Source: Verrucomicrobiota bacterium (GTDB lineage: Bacteria > Verrucomicrobiota > Verrucomicrobiia > Limisphaerales > UBA11358). From it: a DNA stretch of 41,116 nucleotides. The position numbers and the translations under genes are program-made. Shown here piece after piece: positions 7,243-16,600 of this stretch. The notes beneath the pieces were generated by a model. The model had not been told where the DNA came from. It did no database searches and was given only the letters and a program-made list of their open reading frames with translations. Where the stretch lies: contig JAGWMQ010000017.1 in NCBI GenBank assembly GCA_028873125.1, forward strand, positions 1 to 41,116, read 5' to 3'. Positions within the stretch are counted from its first letter, which is position 1. Each line of letters opens with the position of its first letter.

Positions 7243-10200
7243 TCACTGGACCCGGAAGAACATCTGTCCTCCAGTCGGCGTCACCTGATACGGCGACGGG
7301 GCCGTGTTGGTGATCCACGGTCCGGCCAGGTTGGTGGCTTCCAGCAGCGTGCCCTGCGGCCAACTGAGCACCACGTTGGAGCCGGACCGTTGGATGCTTA
7401 TCTGAACCGCGACCGCGGCCGACGCGCCGGCCGAGTAGAGCTGTTGGATCTGCGTCGGCGACAGTGAATGACCATAGATGGCGACATCTTGAATCTCGCC
7501 GTTGAACGTGCGGCCCGGGTCGCCGTCGGCGTCGTTGCCTATCCGCCAATTGTTGCCGAACACGTCCGCCGACTCCGGCGCCAGATTGGTCCAGGAGAGC
7601 AGACCGCTGGTGTTATACAGGTAGAGAGTGGCTTGGGTCGGCTCGATGACCATGGCCACGAACGACCACTGATTGGTCGGGATCACCAAGCCCGATTTAA
7701 GGTTCCACGTCGAGTTATTGTTCCAATTGTAGGTGAGCATCTGGTTGCCGTTGTAGCTCAACCCGCCTGATGCGCCGCCGCCGCGGCTCATGATAATCCC
7801 CGCCCAATTCGGCTGGGTGCCCATGGGATAGATCCAAGCGCTGAAGGTCACGTTGCTGAGACCCAGGGAGCCGAACGGCGCCGACACCCATGACCCGGCG
7901 GAATTGGTGCTGGTTTGGAGCGCCGTGTTGGTGGCGCTGAAGCCCAGGAAGGGCGGATTCGGCACGCCCGGAACGCCGAAGATTGCGGCGCCCGCGTTGG
8001 TTCCGTCATGCGCGTTATACACGTCGTGAGCGACCATGCTGCCACTCGGCTCATTGAGTGGGTAATAGGCCAGGGGATTGTCGGCAACGATCGTGCTTGC
8101 ATACGGCTCTGTGGGAAGCGGTTGCACCGTTAACGTCGCCGAACTGCTGGGAGCCGAGGCAATGGAATTGGACGCAACGAGCGTGTAGCTGCCCGCGTCA
8201 GACAAGGCGAGGTTGGCGAGCGTCAACGTCGTATTCGTCTGGCCGACGATGTTGGTCGCGCCGGTGCCCTTGTCCACCTGCCACTGATAGCTGATGGGCA
8301 GCGTGCCCGCGAACGACGCGCTGAAGGTTACGGCCCGTCCGACGAACGGGTCAGGCGCCGACGGAGTGATGTCCTGAACAACGACCGGAGCACTAGCCGG
8401 ATTGACGGTCAATTCCGAAACTTCCCCCGTGGTCATGCCCGCGGCGTTGCCGACCACCAGATCATAACCCACGGTCATTCCATCCATTCCCGTGGTGTCC
8501 ACCGTCAAAGTTGCGCTCGTCGCGCCTGGGATGTTGGTGAACGTGCCGCTGCCGCCGTCGGTCTGCCATTGGTAGGTGAACGGCCCGGCGCCGCTGACGC
8601 TGGCCGACAGCACGACCGGCGTGCCGGCATAGACGGTGCTGGACGGCGAGAAGGCCGGCGGAGAAACGGCCGGATACCCTGAAAGCGCCAAGCCCGCCAC
8701 GAAGACCCCGTCGTAGTCGTGGCTGCTTCCAAAGCTAATCGCGCCGCCGCCGGAGGGGATGAGGCAGACCTCGCCGCCCGCGTAGGGGTTGCCGCTGACG
8801 TTGGCGAGATTGTCCCAGCCAGAAACCGTCCGATGGAGCGAGTAGGCATAGGTGGAATTGGGCGCCAGCGGCACGGCAAACCCGGACCACCGCAGCCAAT
8901 CAGTGTCGGTGACGATGACGAAATTGCTCTGGGAGGTGTAGGTGGCATACAACGTCGCATTGCCACCGGAAACGGTGTAAATGCGCAACAGGTAGGCCTG
9001 GCCCGCTGCGGGGAGATGGCCGCTGTTGCCGGCCATGCTGATGGCTACCGTACTCAGGATGTATCCTCCGGGATTATTGCCGGTGGTGAAGGTTTGGCCC
9101 GGAGGCACCCCATTATCGAAGTAGTAATTCAAACCGTCCGGTTTGTTGGCGCCGGAGGCGGGATTCAGTTGAGAAATGTCATTCGGCAGTGGCGCGGGCA
9201 CGGTGGCGCCAATCTCCGTGAGGGTGGCGTTGGCGTTGGCATAGACGACGGTCAACGTCGCCACTTTGCTGGTGGACGAACCGTAGTTGTTGTTGACGAC
9301 CACGTCGAACTGGTAGGCGCCCGGGGTCCAGCCGGTGGTGTCCACCACCAGGTTCGTGCTGTCAGACGCGGGAATGTTGGTCAGCGTCCCGCCGGTGCCG
9401 CCGTCGGTCTGCCACTGGTAATGCAGCGGCGGTGCGCCGTTGGTGGTGGTTTCGTTGAGCGTGACCTGCGTTCCTGGTACCGCAAAGGCGGAGGGCGAAA
9501 TGGCAATCGGCTCGGCAAAGGGCAGCGGGCTGGGCCCCACGCCGACGGGCAAAAGGCCCGTGTCAAAGACCGCGTCCGAGTTGCCGGTCTGGCCGAAGGT
9601 CATCAGCCCGCCTTGAGCGGGGATCAGGCAGATCTGGCCGCCTGGATAAAGGTTGTTGTTGGTGGGGCTGGTGCTCAAGGCCGCCCAACCGGTGCCGGCG
9701 GGGGAGCGGCCGAAGGCGTAGGCATAGGTGCTGTTGGGGTGCAGCACCAAGGGCTGGGGGAAGCTGTCCCATTCCAGCCAGTCGCCAAAGTTGAAGGAAA
9801 AGCTGGCATTGGTGTAGTGCGCCAAAAGCGATGCCGTGTCGCCGCTGACGGAGTAGATGAACAAGTCGTAGGGCTGGGCCGTGCCCGTGCCGCTGCTGCC
9901 GCCGCCGCCTGTCTCAAAGGCCACTGACGTGAGGTAATATCCCTGCGCATTGGTGCCCGTGGTGAAGGTCTGGCCGGTGTAATAACCGCCGTGGCTGGCG
10001 CCGTTGTCATCGTAATAATTCAACCCGTCGCCGTTCCCGCCGCCGGTAAATTGGTTGACGTCGTTGGGGCCGGTGGAAATGGTCGAGCCGGCATCAACGA
10101 GCGAGGCCCCCGCCGACTGCGGAATTGAAAAACTCGCCACGGGGCTGGTGGCCGCGCTGGTGCTGTTGCTGACCACCACGTCATACCGATACTCGCCCAG

Positions 10201-11046
10201 ACCCAGGCCGGTGGTGTCCACCGCCAGGGTCGCACCGGTGGCGTTGGGAATGTTCGTCAGCGCGCCGCCGCTCCCGCCGTCGGTCTGCCATTGGTAATAC
10301 AGCGGACCCGGTCCGACTGCCTCGGCGGTGACCGTTACCGCGGTCCCATTGGTCACGGCCAGACCGGGCGAAATCACCGGCGTTCCAACCGTCAAAGCCC
10401 CCGCAGGTGTCAGACCCACATCGAAACAGGCATCGTAATCATGGTTGGTGTTGAAGGTCATCGTGCCGCCGACGGGTGGAATCAGCGCCACCTCGCCACC
10501 CGGGTAGGGATTGTTGTTGGTATTTCCCAGGTTGGCCCAGCCTGAGCCGCTGGGGATACGGCCAAAGGAATAGGCGTATTGCGTATTGGGCAGGAGGGGC
10601 GCGCCAAGGTTGGTCCACTGCAACCAGTAGAAATCATAGGCCGCAACGTCGTTCGAGGAAATGTAGGTGGCATAGAGCATCGCGTTGCTGCCGGACACGG
10701 AATAAATACGCAGCAGGTAAGCCTGGCCGGTCGGGGGCAGGTTGCCGCTGTTGCCGGCGTCGTAAACGGACAGGGAGGTCAGGAGGTAACCATCCGCATT
10801 GTTCCCGGTGGTGAAGGTCTGGCCCGGGGGGAGGCTGTTGTCGAAATAATAGTTCAATCCCGGCGGGTTTTGAGGGCCGGCTGGCAAGTTCGTTTGATAC
10901 TGGTCATCGGGTCCGGCCGTCGGGGCGGTGGGGCTGCCATATTGGTCGGTCAGGTCTGTCAGCGTGGCGGTGGTTTGGGCGTGGACCGCGCCCGCCAGGG
11001 CTAGGAAGACGCCCGCGACGAGGATTGAAGGCAACGTGTTTTTCAT
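7243..11046 (-). CDS. Giant secreted protein: three choice-of-anchor/Ig units, LamG domain, C-terminal WP...FFR module
   Basis: The protein has 1267 residues. The start is ATG at 11046, which begins a clear signal peptide (MKNTLPSILVAGVFLALAGA, cut after VHA); the frame is open 14 codons further but that extension is not signal-like. Three units of about 280 residues each carry a jelly-roll-like domain ('GLNYYFDN..PPGQTFTTG', 'YLLRIYSVSG', 'GWANLG...NPYPGGEV.LIP') followed by an Ig-like domain ('YYQWQTDGGSGG.LTNIP'). Two more Ig-like domains follow, then a LamG/concanavalin-like domain ('LAYYPLNEPSG', 'FSAWIYPMG', 'FNGEIQDVAIYGHSLSP'). It ends with 'SGSNVVLSWPQGTLLEATNL' and 'MFFRVQ', a module shared with the GH2 protein at 13623. 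It is likely a surface adhesin or carbohydrate-binding protein. Confidence 0.85.
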   Translation of the reverse strand: MKNTLPSILVAGVFLALAGAVHAQTTATLTDLTDQYGSPTAPTAGPDDQYQTNLPAGPQNPPGLNYYFDNSLPPGQTFTTGNNADGYLLTSLSVYDAGNSGNLPPTGQAYLLRIYSVSGSNAMLYATYISSNDVAAYDFYWLQWTNLGAPLLPNTQYAYSFGRIPSGSGWANLGNTNNNPYPGGEVALIPPVGGTMTFNTNHDYDACFDVGLTPAGALTVGTPVISPGLAVTNGTAVTVTAEAVGPGPLYYQWQTDGGSGGALTNIPNATGATLAVDTTGLGLGEYRYDVVVSNSTSAATSPVASFSIPQSAGASLVDAGSTISTGPNDVNQFTGGGNGDGLNYYDDNGASHGGYYTGQTFTTGTNAQGYYLTSVAFETGGGGSSGTGTAQPYDLFIYSVSGDTASLLAHYTNASFSFNFGDWLEWDSFPQPLVLHPNSTYAYAFGRSPAGTGWAALSTSPTNNNLYPGGQICLIPAQGGLMTFGQTGNSDAVFDTGLLPVGVGPSPLPFAEPIAISPSAFAVPGTQVTLNETTTNGAPPLHYQWQTDGGTGGTLTNIPASDSTNLVVDTTGWTPGAYQFDVVVNNNYGSSTSKVATLTVVYANANATLTEIGATVPAPLPNDISQLNPASGANKPDGLNYYFDNGVPPGQTFTTGNNPGGYILSTVAISMAGNSGHLPAAGQAYLLRIYTVSGGNATLYATYTSQSNFVIVTDTDWLRWSGFAVPLAPNSTYAYSLHRTVSGWDNLANVSGNPYAGGEVCLIPSGGGAISFGSSHDYDGVFVAGLALSGYPAVSPPAFSPSSTVYAGTPVVLSASVSGAGPFTYQWQTDGGSGTFTNIPGATSATLTVDTTGMDGMTVGYDLVVGNAAGMTTGEVSELTVNPASAPVVVQDITPSAPDPFVGRAVTFSASFAGTLPISYQWQVDKGTGATNIVGQTNTTLTLANLALSDAGSYTLVASNSIASAPSSSATLTVQPLPTEPYASTIVADNPLAYYPLNEPSGSMVAHDVYNAHDGTNAGAAIFGVPGVPNPPFLGFSATNTALQTSTNSAGSWVSAPFGSLGLSNVTFSAWIYPMGTQPNWAGIIMSRGGGASGGLSYNGNQMLTYNWNNNSTWNLKSGLVIPTNQWSFVAMVIEPTQATLYLYNTSGLLSWTNLAPESADVFGNNWRIGNDADGDPGRTFNGEIQDVAIYGHSLSPTQIQQLYSAGASAAVAVQISIQRSGSNVVLSWPQGTLLEATNLAGPWITNTAPSPYQVTPTGGQMFFRVQ

Positions 11047-11120
11047 GGTAGATTGGTTTGGAGATTTTCTGGAAGTGAATTCTGCCAAGAGGGGCCGCCG
11101 GTGTCAAGCATCAAAAAAGG

Positions 11121-11149
11121 TTGACGCCGTCGGCAAAAACGGCTAGCTT
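11121..11149 (+). promoter_or_regulatory. Sigma70-type promoter for the pilin-like gene
   Basis: TTGACG (11121-11126) and TAGCTT (11144-11149) are separated by 17 nt. The predicted transcript start near 11156 would give a leader of about 24 nt before the ATG at 11180. This is one of the best matches to the -35/-10 consensus in the window. Confidence 0.6.
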
Positions 11150-11179
11150 TCTCACAGGTTCCACGAAAAGAATTGCTAT

Positions 11180-12007
11180 ATGAAATCATCAGCCTGCGTT
11201 GTGGCGTTGGAGAAATCCCGTTCGCGCGGTTTCACCCTCATTGAGCTGCTGGTGGTCATCGCCATCATCGCCATCCTGGCCGCCATGCTCCTGCCGGCCT
11301 TGTCCAACGCCTTGGAAAAAGGCCGGCGCACGGACTGTTTGAACAACATGCATGAGCTCGGCCTGGCGATGAACATGTATTACAGCGATCACCAGGATTT
11401 TTTGCCGTGGCCGAACTGGGGCAACGATGCCTCTCCGCCGTGTCCAGCCGGCTGGTTGTATAAGGGAGACTGCCGGTCCTACCCACCCACGACAGCCGCC
11501 GGCGGGCCAGCGGCCATTCGCGACTGGAGCAAGAACCAGGTGATTCATCTCAAACAGGGCACCTTGTGGCAATACATGCCCAACGGCCAATCGTTCATCT
11601 GTCCGGACGATCTCAAACCCTCTTTGACCGGGCTTTGGGCGCAGCGCTACAATACGCTGTCCACTTACATCATGGATGGGGCGGCCTGCTTTTTTTCCAA
11701 CTCCAACGGCAAATATTTCACCTGCAAAATCAGCCAGGTTTGGAGTCCTCTGTGCTATTTGCTGTGGGAGCCGGATCAGAAATTGAATTGGTATGCCTAC
11801 AACGATGCATCCAGTTATCCCGACCATAACGAAGGCGTCGGGCACCTTCACCTCAAAGGCGCCAATATCCTGGCCGTGGGCGGCAGCGCTTTTTTCATCA
11901 GCTTTACGGATTTTCAAAGAGAGCAGAACAATCCTCGGGCAGGTCAGCCTGGACTGGGGTTGTTGTGGTGGAATCCCAACGCCCCGCGTCATGATGGCCA
12001 TTATTGA
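11180..12007 (+). CDS. Pilin-like protein with type II secretion/type IV prepilin N-terminus
   Basis: The protein has 275 residues. A short basic leader ends at G-F, giving the prepilin peptidase site in '[20 protein letters not shown]' (residues about 17-36), with Glu at position 5 of the mature chain and the long hydrophobic helix. The rest is a large globular domain with '[20 protein letters not shown]', typical of the many H-X9-DG-type pseudopilin-like proteins of Verrucomicrobiota, Planctomycetota and Lentisphaerota. The usual C-terminal H...DG motif is degenerate here ('[19 protein letters not shown]', Gly-Gly where Asp-Gly is typical). It is probably exported and processed by a PilD-type peptidase; whether it forms a filament is unknown. 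A lipoprotein gene follows at once. Confidence 0.88.
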   Translation: MKSSACVVALEKSRSRGFTLIELLVVIAIIAILAAMLLPALSNALEKGRRTDCLNNMHELGLAMNMYYSDHQDFLPWPNWGNDASPPCPAGWLYKGDCRSYPPTTAAGGPAAIRDWSKNQVIHLKQGTLWQYMPNGQSFICPDDLKPSLTGLWAQRYNTLSTYIMDGAACFFSNSNGKYFTCKISQVWSPLCYLLWEPDQKLNWYAYNDASSYPDHNEGVGHLHLKGANILAVGGSAFFISFTDFQREQNNPRAGQPGLGLLWWNPNAPRHDGHY

Positions 12008-12029
12008 GCCTCGTCCAAGGGTGCAGCCG

Positions 12030-12386
12030 ATGAAACCCATCCTCCGTTTGAGCGCCAGCCTCCTGCTTCTGGCTCTGCTGGCCGGGTGCGGCAAGCCCAG
12101 CGCCTCGTCCGTCGCCGCCGCCCATTCCAATCTTTTTCCCTCCAGCCCGTTGAAGGAGCAGTGGGACACCGCGATGGCGGCCATGCAAACCAACGGCTAT
12201 GTCACGGCGGTGACGACCCTGAAAAAAATGCAGCTTGAAAACGTGAACGACGCGCAACTCACGGCCATCAACGACACGCTTCGGACGTTGAACGATCAGA
12301 TATTGGCGGCTGCGGACAAGGGCGATGCTAACGCCGCCCACGCGATGGAAGAGTTGAGAAACACGGGCCAGCCTCACGCGAGATGA
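12030..12386 (+). CDS. Small lipoprotein of unknown function
   Basis: The protein has 118 residues. ATG at 12030 was chosen because it gives a lipoprotein signal peptide (MKPILRLSASLLLLALLAGC) with the lipobox LAGC at residues 17-20; the frame is open upstream into the pilin-like gene, but those residues are not signal-like. The mature part is Ala-rich and helical ('TAMAAMQTNGYVTAVTTLKK', 'NDTLRTLNDQILAAADKGDA'). It would be lipid-anchored in the envelope. It lies 22 nt after the pilin-like gene and is probably co-transcribed with it. The family is not recognised. Confidence 0.75.
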   Translation: MKPILRLSASLLLLALLAGCGKPSASSVAAAHSNLFPSSPLKEQWDTAMAAMQTNGYVTAVTTLKKMQLENVNDAQLTAINDTLRTLNDQILAAADKGDANAAHAMEELRNTGQPHAR

Positions 12387-13081
12387 TCCGTTGCCCGACG
12401 TTGTTGAGAAATAAAATGGGCTTGGCCGTGGAGCGACTCGGGAAATTGGCCCGGCACGGCGAACGGCGCACGCAGTGACGCACCCTGCCGAAATTAGGAC
12501 GCGGCCGAACGAGGGGCCTGATTTCAAAATTTGGTCGGGCGGCCAGTCCTCTGGCCGTCGCAAACGCAAAGAACGGCCTCATCATCGAAAGCGCAACCAT
12601 AATTTGCGCCGAGGCCGAAAAGTTGAGGAAAGTTGCCTGTGAATTTTCCGTCACGCGCTCAACTAGTTTGGCCCATTCACGCACCGCCAGCAGCGATGCA
12701 AAAATTGATCTTGGGAGGGCGTGGGAGAAGGACCATGAGAAAAACCTTTCCGCTTTGAAGCATGCACAATCATCCGGGCCTTCTCGTGGGGATCCAGCCC
12801 ATGAACACGATGTTGAATAAAAACGATGAACCTGACCAGAACTTCCGTATCATGACCGCTTTCCATACAAACCAACTGTTTGAATCCAAAGGCGCGGACC
12901 CGACACATCAGGACCGGGCACCGCGAAGCGCCCTTTACCCAAACAGCGCCGAGCCGCGCCAGTTGGGCGCGTTCGGCTTTGGGCTTGGGGCAAAATTCCC
13001 GGTTTCGGTCCTGCCAAAGTCCGATACGCAAAAGCGTATGGCTGAATGCTGCCATCGCTCCCCCAAAATCACAAGAAAAAA
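12387..13081. other. Gene-poor stretch of about 700 nt
   Basis: The gap holds one copy of the short repeat described at 12465. Its second half (about 12700-13080) contains frames open on both strands (for example 12762-13085 plus, 12663-13091 minus) with no recognisable domain, no signal peptide and biased composition. It may be decayed coding sequence or repeat DNA; I cannot assign a gene. Confidence 0.5.
12465..12524 (+). repeat. Short dispersed repeat, copy 1
   Basis: This block of about 60 bp matches the block at 13526 with small indels. Shared parts are GGCGCACG..AGTG.CGC.CCCT, CCGA(C)AAATTAGGAC, CCGAACG.GG and the end GATTT. Both copies are in the same orientation and lie in gaps between genes, about 1.06 kb apart. 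Confidence 0.7.
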
Positions 13082-13453
13082 ATGAAGCCAAACACGGCCC
13101 GAATCTGGCTGCTGATAGCCCTCATGTCGCCCATTGGTATGCTCCTTGGTCTAGCGCTTTACGCCTATTGGTGGCATCGCGCAGCCCCATCCCCGGATTA
13201 TGAGGCTTACTACAGGCGCCTGGTGACCGACGAATTGACGAACGATGTGACAGGCTACCGCCGCACCATTTCCATTGAACTGGAGGGCAATCCGTATGAT
13301 TATCCCGTCGAGACTGCCGCAGTGGCCACCGTGGAGTTCATCAATCATTTTGGCGGCGTGGACCGCACCAATTTGTCCTATATCTTCCTGTCGGGAGACA
13401 CCACAAATGATGGCCAGGTGCAGCATTGGGAATGGGCCTCCCTGGCACCTTAA
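13082..13453 (+). CDS. Small membrane-anchored protein of unknown function
   Basis: The protein has 123 residues from the ATG at 13082; the frame is open 12 codons upstream, but those codons (LPSLPQNHKKK) add nothing signal-like. One N-terminal membrane segment is clear (about residues 6-28, RIWLLIALMSPIGMLLGLAL YAYW). The remaining 95 residues form a soluble, probably extracytoplasmic domain with several strand-like stretches ('ISIELEGNPYDYPVETAAVA'). No Cys and no known motif were found. It precedes a repeat copy and the GH2 gene. Function unknown. Confidence 0.6.
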   Translation: MKPNTARIWLLIALMSPIGMLLGLALYAYWWHRAAPSPDYEAYYRRLVTDELTNDVTGYRRTISIELEGNPYDYPVETAAVATVEFINHFGGVDRTNLSYIFLSGDTTNDGQVQHWEWASLAP

Positions 13454-13525
13454 CGTCGCAAGTGCTTTTCAACCAAAGGAATTTAATTTAAAAAATTATT
13501 TGCGTAGCAGCTACGAATGGAGTCG

Positions 13526-13587
13526 GCGCGCACGGAGTGGCGCGCCCTACCGACAAATTAGGACATTACCGAACGGGGCGGTGATTT
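13526..13587 (+). repeat. Short dispersed repeat, copy 2
   Basis: This is the second copy of the block at 12465 in the same orientation. It ends exactly where the promoter of the GH2 gene begins (GATTTGACT), so the repeat edge supplies part of the -35 box. An internal palindrome (GGCGCGCACGGAGTGGCGCGCC) suggests a hairpin. Confidence 0.68.
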
Positions 13588-13615
13588 GACTCTGCAACCG
13601 GCGTCCACCTACAAT
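13586..13615 (+). promoter_or_regulatory. Promoter of the GH2 gene, probably leaderless
   Basis: TTGACT (13586-13591) and TACAAT (13610-13615) are 18 nt apart and each matches the consensus at 5 of 6 positions. Only 7 nt (CGCCAGC) lie between the -10 box and the ATG at 13623, so transcription would start at or beside the start codon. No Shine-Dalgarno sequence is possible in such a transcript. Confidence 0.65.
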
Positions 13616-13622
13616 CGCCAGC

Positions 13623-16600
13623 ATGAAACGACGACCCGCCGCCTGCCCTTCGGAAGACGACTGCGACGCGAACGACAAACTGATCCCTCGATGCCTGGCT
13701 GCGGGCGCAACCCTCATCCTTTCAGTCGTTCTTTGCTTCTGGACAGCGGCGCCTCTCGCGGCGCGGCAAATGCAATTGTTGGATGCCGGCTGGCGGTTCC
13801 ATCTCGATGAAGTGGACGGCAACAGCTCCGTCGCGCCGCCCGGCCTGCCGGTGACCCAGTGGATCTGGATCGCGGATGACAGCGCAACTAACGACGCCGC
13901 CACCATGGCGGCGCCCGGCCTCGACACGTCCACCTGGACGAACGTGACCGTCGGAACGGATGTCTTCAACGGCCGGCTGGGTTATGCGTGGTTCCGTTCG
14001 ACGATCGTCGCCTCGACATTGGCGTATCAGCCGGTGGCGATTTATTTCTCGGGCGTGGACGACAACGCCTGGGTCTATTTGAACGGCGTGTTGATCGGCC
14101 GGCACCAGGGTTGGTCGCAGCCGTTCAGCGTCTCGCCGCTCGACCCGGCGTGGATCGCCGGCGGCACGAATGTCCTGGCCGTGGCGGTGCAGAACACCGG
14201 CGGACCGGGGGGCATCTACGCGGCGGTGCTGTTGCAGTCCGCGTCGCCACAGGTCCAACCGCCGGGCATTCCCGTCACGCGCTGGAGATGGCAGTCCGAC
14301 CCCAACGCGCCCAATGACTCGGCGAGGATGGCGGCGACGAACCTGGACACGACCTCGTGGCCGGTCGCCTTGATCGGTCAGGACGCGTTCAATGGCGCCG
14401 CCGGTTCGGCCTGGTTTCGCGCGACCCTCGATGGACTGGCTTCGTCGGACCGCCCGCTGACGCTACATTTTCTGGCCGTGGCGGACAATGCCGACGTTTA
14501 CCTGAACGGCTTCCTCCTCGGGCGGCACGCCGGCGGTTCGCAGCCGTTTGACATTGCGGTTCCGGATTCCGCCTGGTCGGCTGGCGGGCCAAACGTTTTG
14601 GTCGTGGCGGTGCAAAACGCCGGCGGCCCCGGCGGCCTCATGGGCCCCGTTCTGCTCCAATCCGGAAATCGGGTTCCGCCACCGGGACTTCCCGTGGACT
14701 CGTGGGTTTGCCTGGCCGACAATAACGCCCCCAACGACGCCGCCACCATGACGGCGACCAATCTGGACACCTCCAGTTGGTCCACCGCCGCGCCCGGTCA
14801 AGACCTTTTCCAAGGCGGCGCGGGGGCGCTCTGGCTGCGCGCCGGTCTGGATGCCTTCGCCACCGGCGGACGGCCGCTGATTCTGCACGCCCTGGATTTG
14901 GGTTCAAACGTCACGGCACATGTCTATCTCAATGGCGTTTTGTTGGGTCAATTCGGCGGCGCGTTCAATCTGCCGGTCCCGGACGCCGCCTGGGCCGGCG
15001 GCGGCCCGAACATCCTGGCCGTCGCGCTCCAAAATGCCGGCGGCCCCGGCGGCGTTCTCAATCCCGTGCTGTTGCAGTCCGGAGACGACATCCAGGATTT
15101 CAGTCCGGCCGATCCGAATTTCGATGACCGCGCCTGGCGGACGGTTCATTTGCCGCACGATTACATTGTGGAAGGCGCGTTCACCAGCGCGGCGGAAACC
15201 AGCCACGCTTCGTTGCCGCTGGCCAACGCCTGGTATCGGCTGAAGTTTCCGGCGCCGGCCTCCGCCCGGGGCCAGAGCGTTTGGATTGATTTAGACGGCG
15301 TCTATCACAACTCGATGGTCTGGATCAACGGCCATTACCTGGGCTACTGGTATAGCGGCTACGCCCCGTTCCGCTACGACGTCAGCCGGTTTGTGCTGCC
15401 GGGGCAAACCAACGTGCTGGCCGTCCACGTGGATCCGCACCACGACGAGGGCTGGTGGTATGAAGGCGGCGGCATTTACCGGCACGTCTGGCTGACAATC
15501 GCCAACCCGCTGCACGTCGCGCCGTGGGGAACCTATGTCACCTCGGCGGTTCGAGGGCCGGATGCCAGCGGCAACGCCTCGGCCAGCCTGACCATCACCA
15601 CCACGATCACCAATGCCGGACCGCAGGATCAAACTTGCGCGTTGAACTCGCAGGCGGTCGGGCCGGACGGCATTTCGGCGGGCGCGGCAACGACGGACTT
15701 GACGGTTCCCGGCGGCGCGGCCACGAATGTGATTCAAATCATCCAGGTTTCCGACGCGAAATTGTGGTCTCTGGAGACACCGCAGCTTTACCAGTTGCGA
15801 ACCAGCCTTCAGCAGAGCAACCAAACCGTGGACGCCGTCAGCATGCCCTTCGGCATCCGCTCGATTTATTTCGACGTGAACAAGGGGTTCTTCCTGAACG
15901 GCAAGCGCGTCGAAATTCAGGGCATGTGCAATCACCAGGACTTTGCCGGCGTGGGGATCGCCATCCCGGACAACCTGCTTTACTGGCGGATCATGAAGCT
16001 CAAGGAGATGGGCGCCAACGCCTACCGCTGCTCGCACAATCCGCCGACGGCGGCGCTGCTGGACGCCTGCGACCGGCTGGGCATGTTGGTGATGGACGAG
16101 AACCGCCATCTGGGCGACGCCACCGGCGCCTACTCGTCGGCCACGGCCCAAACGCCCTACGCCGACTTGTCGCCGTTGAGCAACATGATCCTGCGCGACC
16201 GGAATCATCCCAGCATCATCCTTTGGTCCATGTGCAACGAGGAGGCGATTTCCGGCACGCAGGCCGGCGCGGACATCTTTTACGCCATGAAGAGGCGCGT
16301 GCGGGAATTCGACACCTCGCGTCCGGTTTCCTGCGCCATGAACGGCGGCTGGTTCAACGTGGGCATCTCGCTGGTCGAGGACGTGGAAGGCTTCAACTAT
16401 TCGCCCGGCGAATACGACGCCTTTCATCAGGAGTTCCCGTCGCAGCCGATCTACGGCAGCGAAACTTCATCGGCCATGGCCGACCGCGGCGAATACACCA
16501 ACGACGGCGCGGCGTATTTGAGTTCCTACAACAGCCCGGAAGGCGCGTGGCAGCCGGTGGTGACGCGTCCGTTTGTGGCCGGCTCGTTCACCTGGACCGG

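Noticed and set aside
8719-9927. A 402-codon plus-strand frame
   Set aside because: It is opposite the large Ig/LamG gene and mirrors its repeats. It is a composition artefact.
12663-13091. Open frames on both strands in the gap before 13082
   Set aside because: The sequence has a somewhat protein-like look, but there is no domain and no agreement about strand, and a repeat lies beside it. It was kept only as a described gap.
13526-13560. GC-rich palindrome as a possible tRNA or riboswitch
   Set aside because: There is no cloverleaf or T-loop sequence. It is part of the two-copy repeat.
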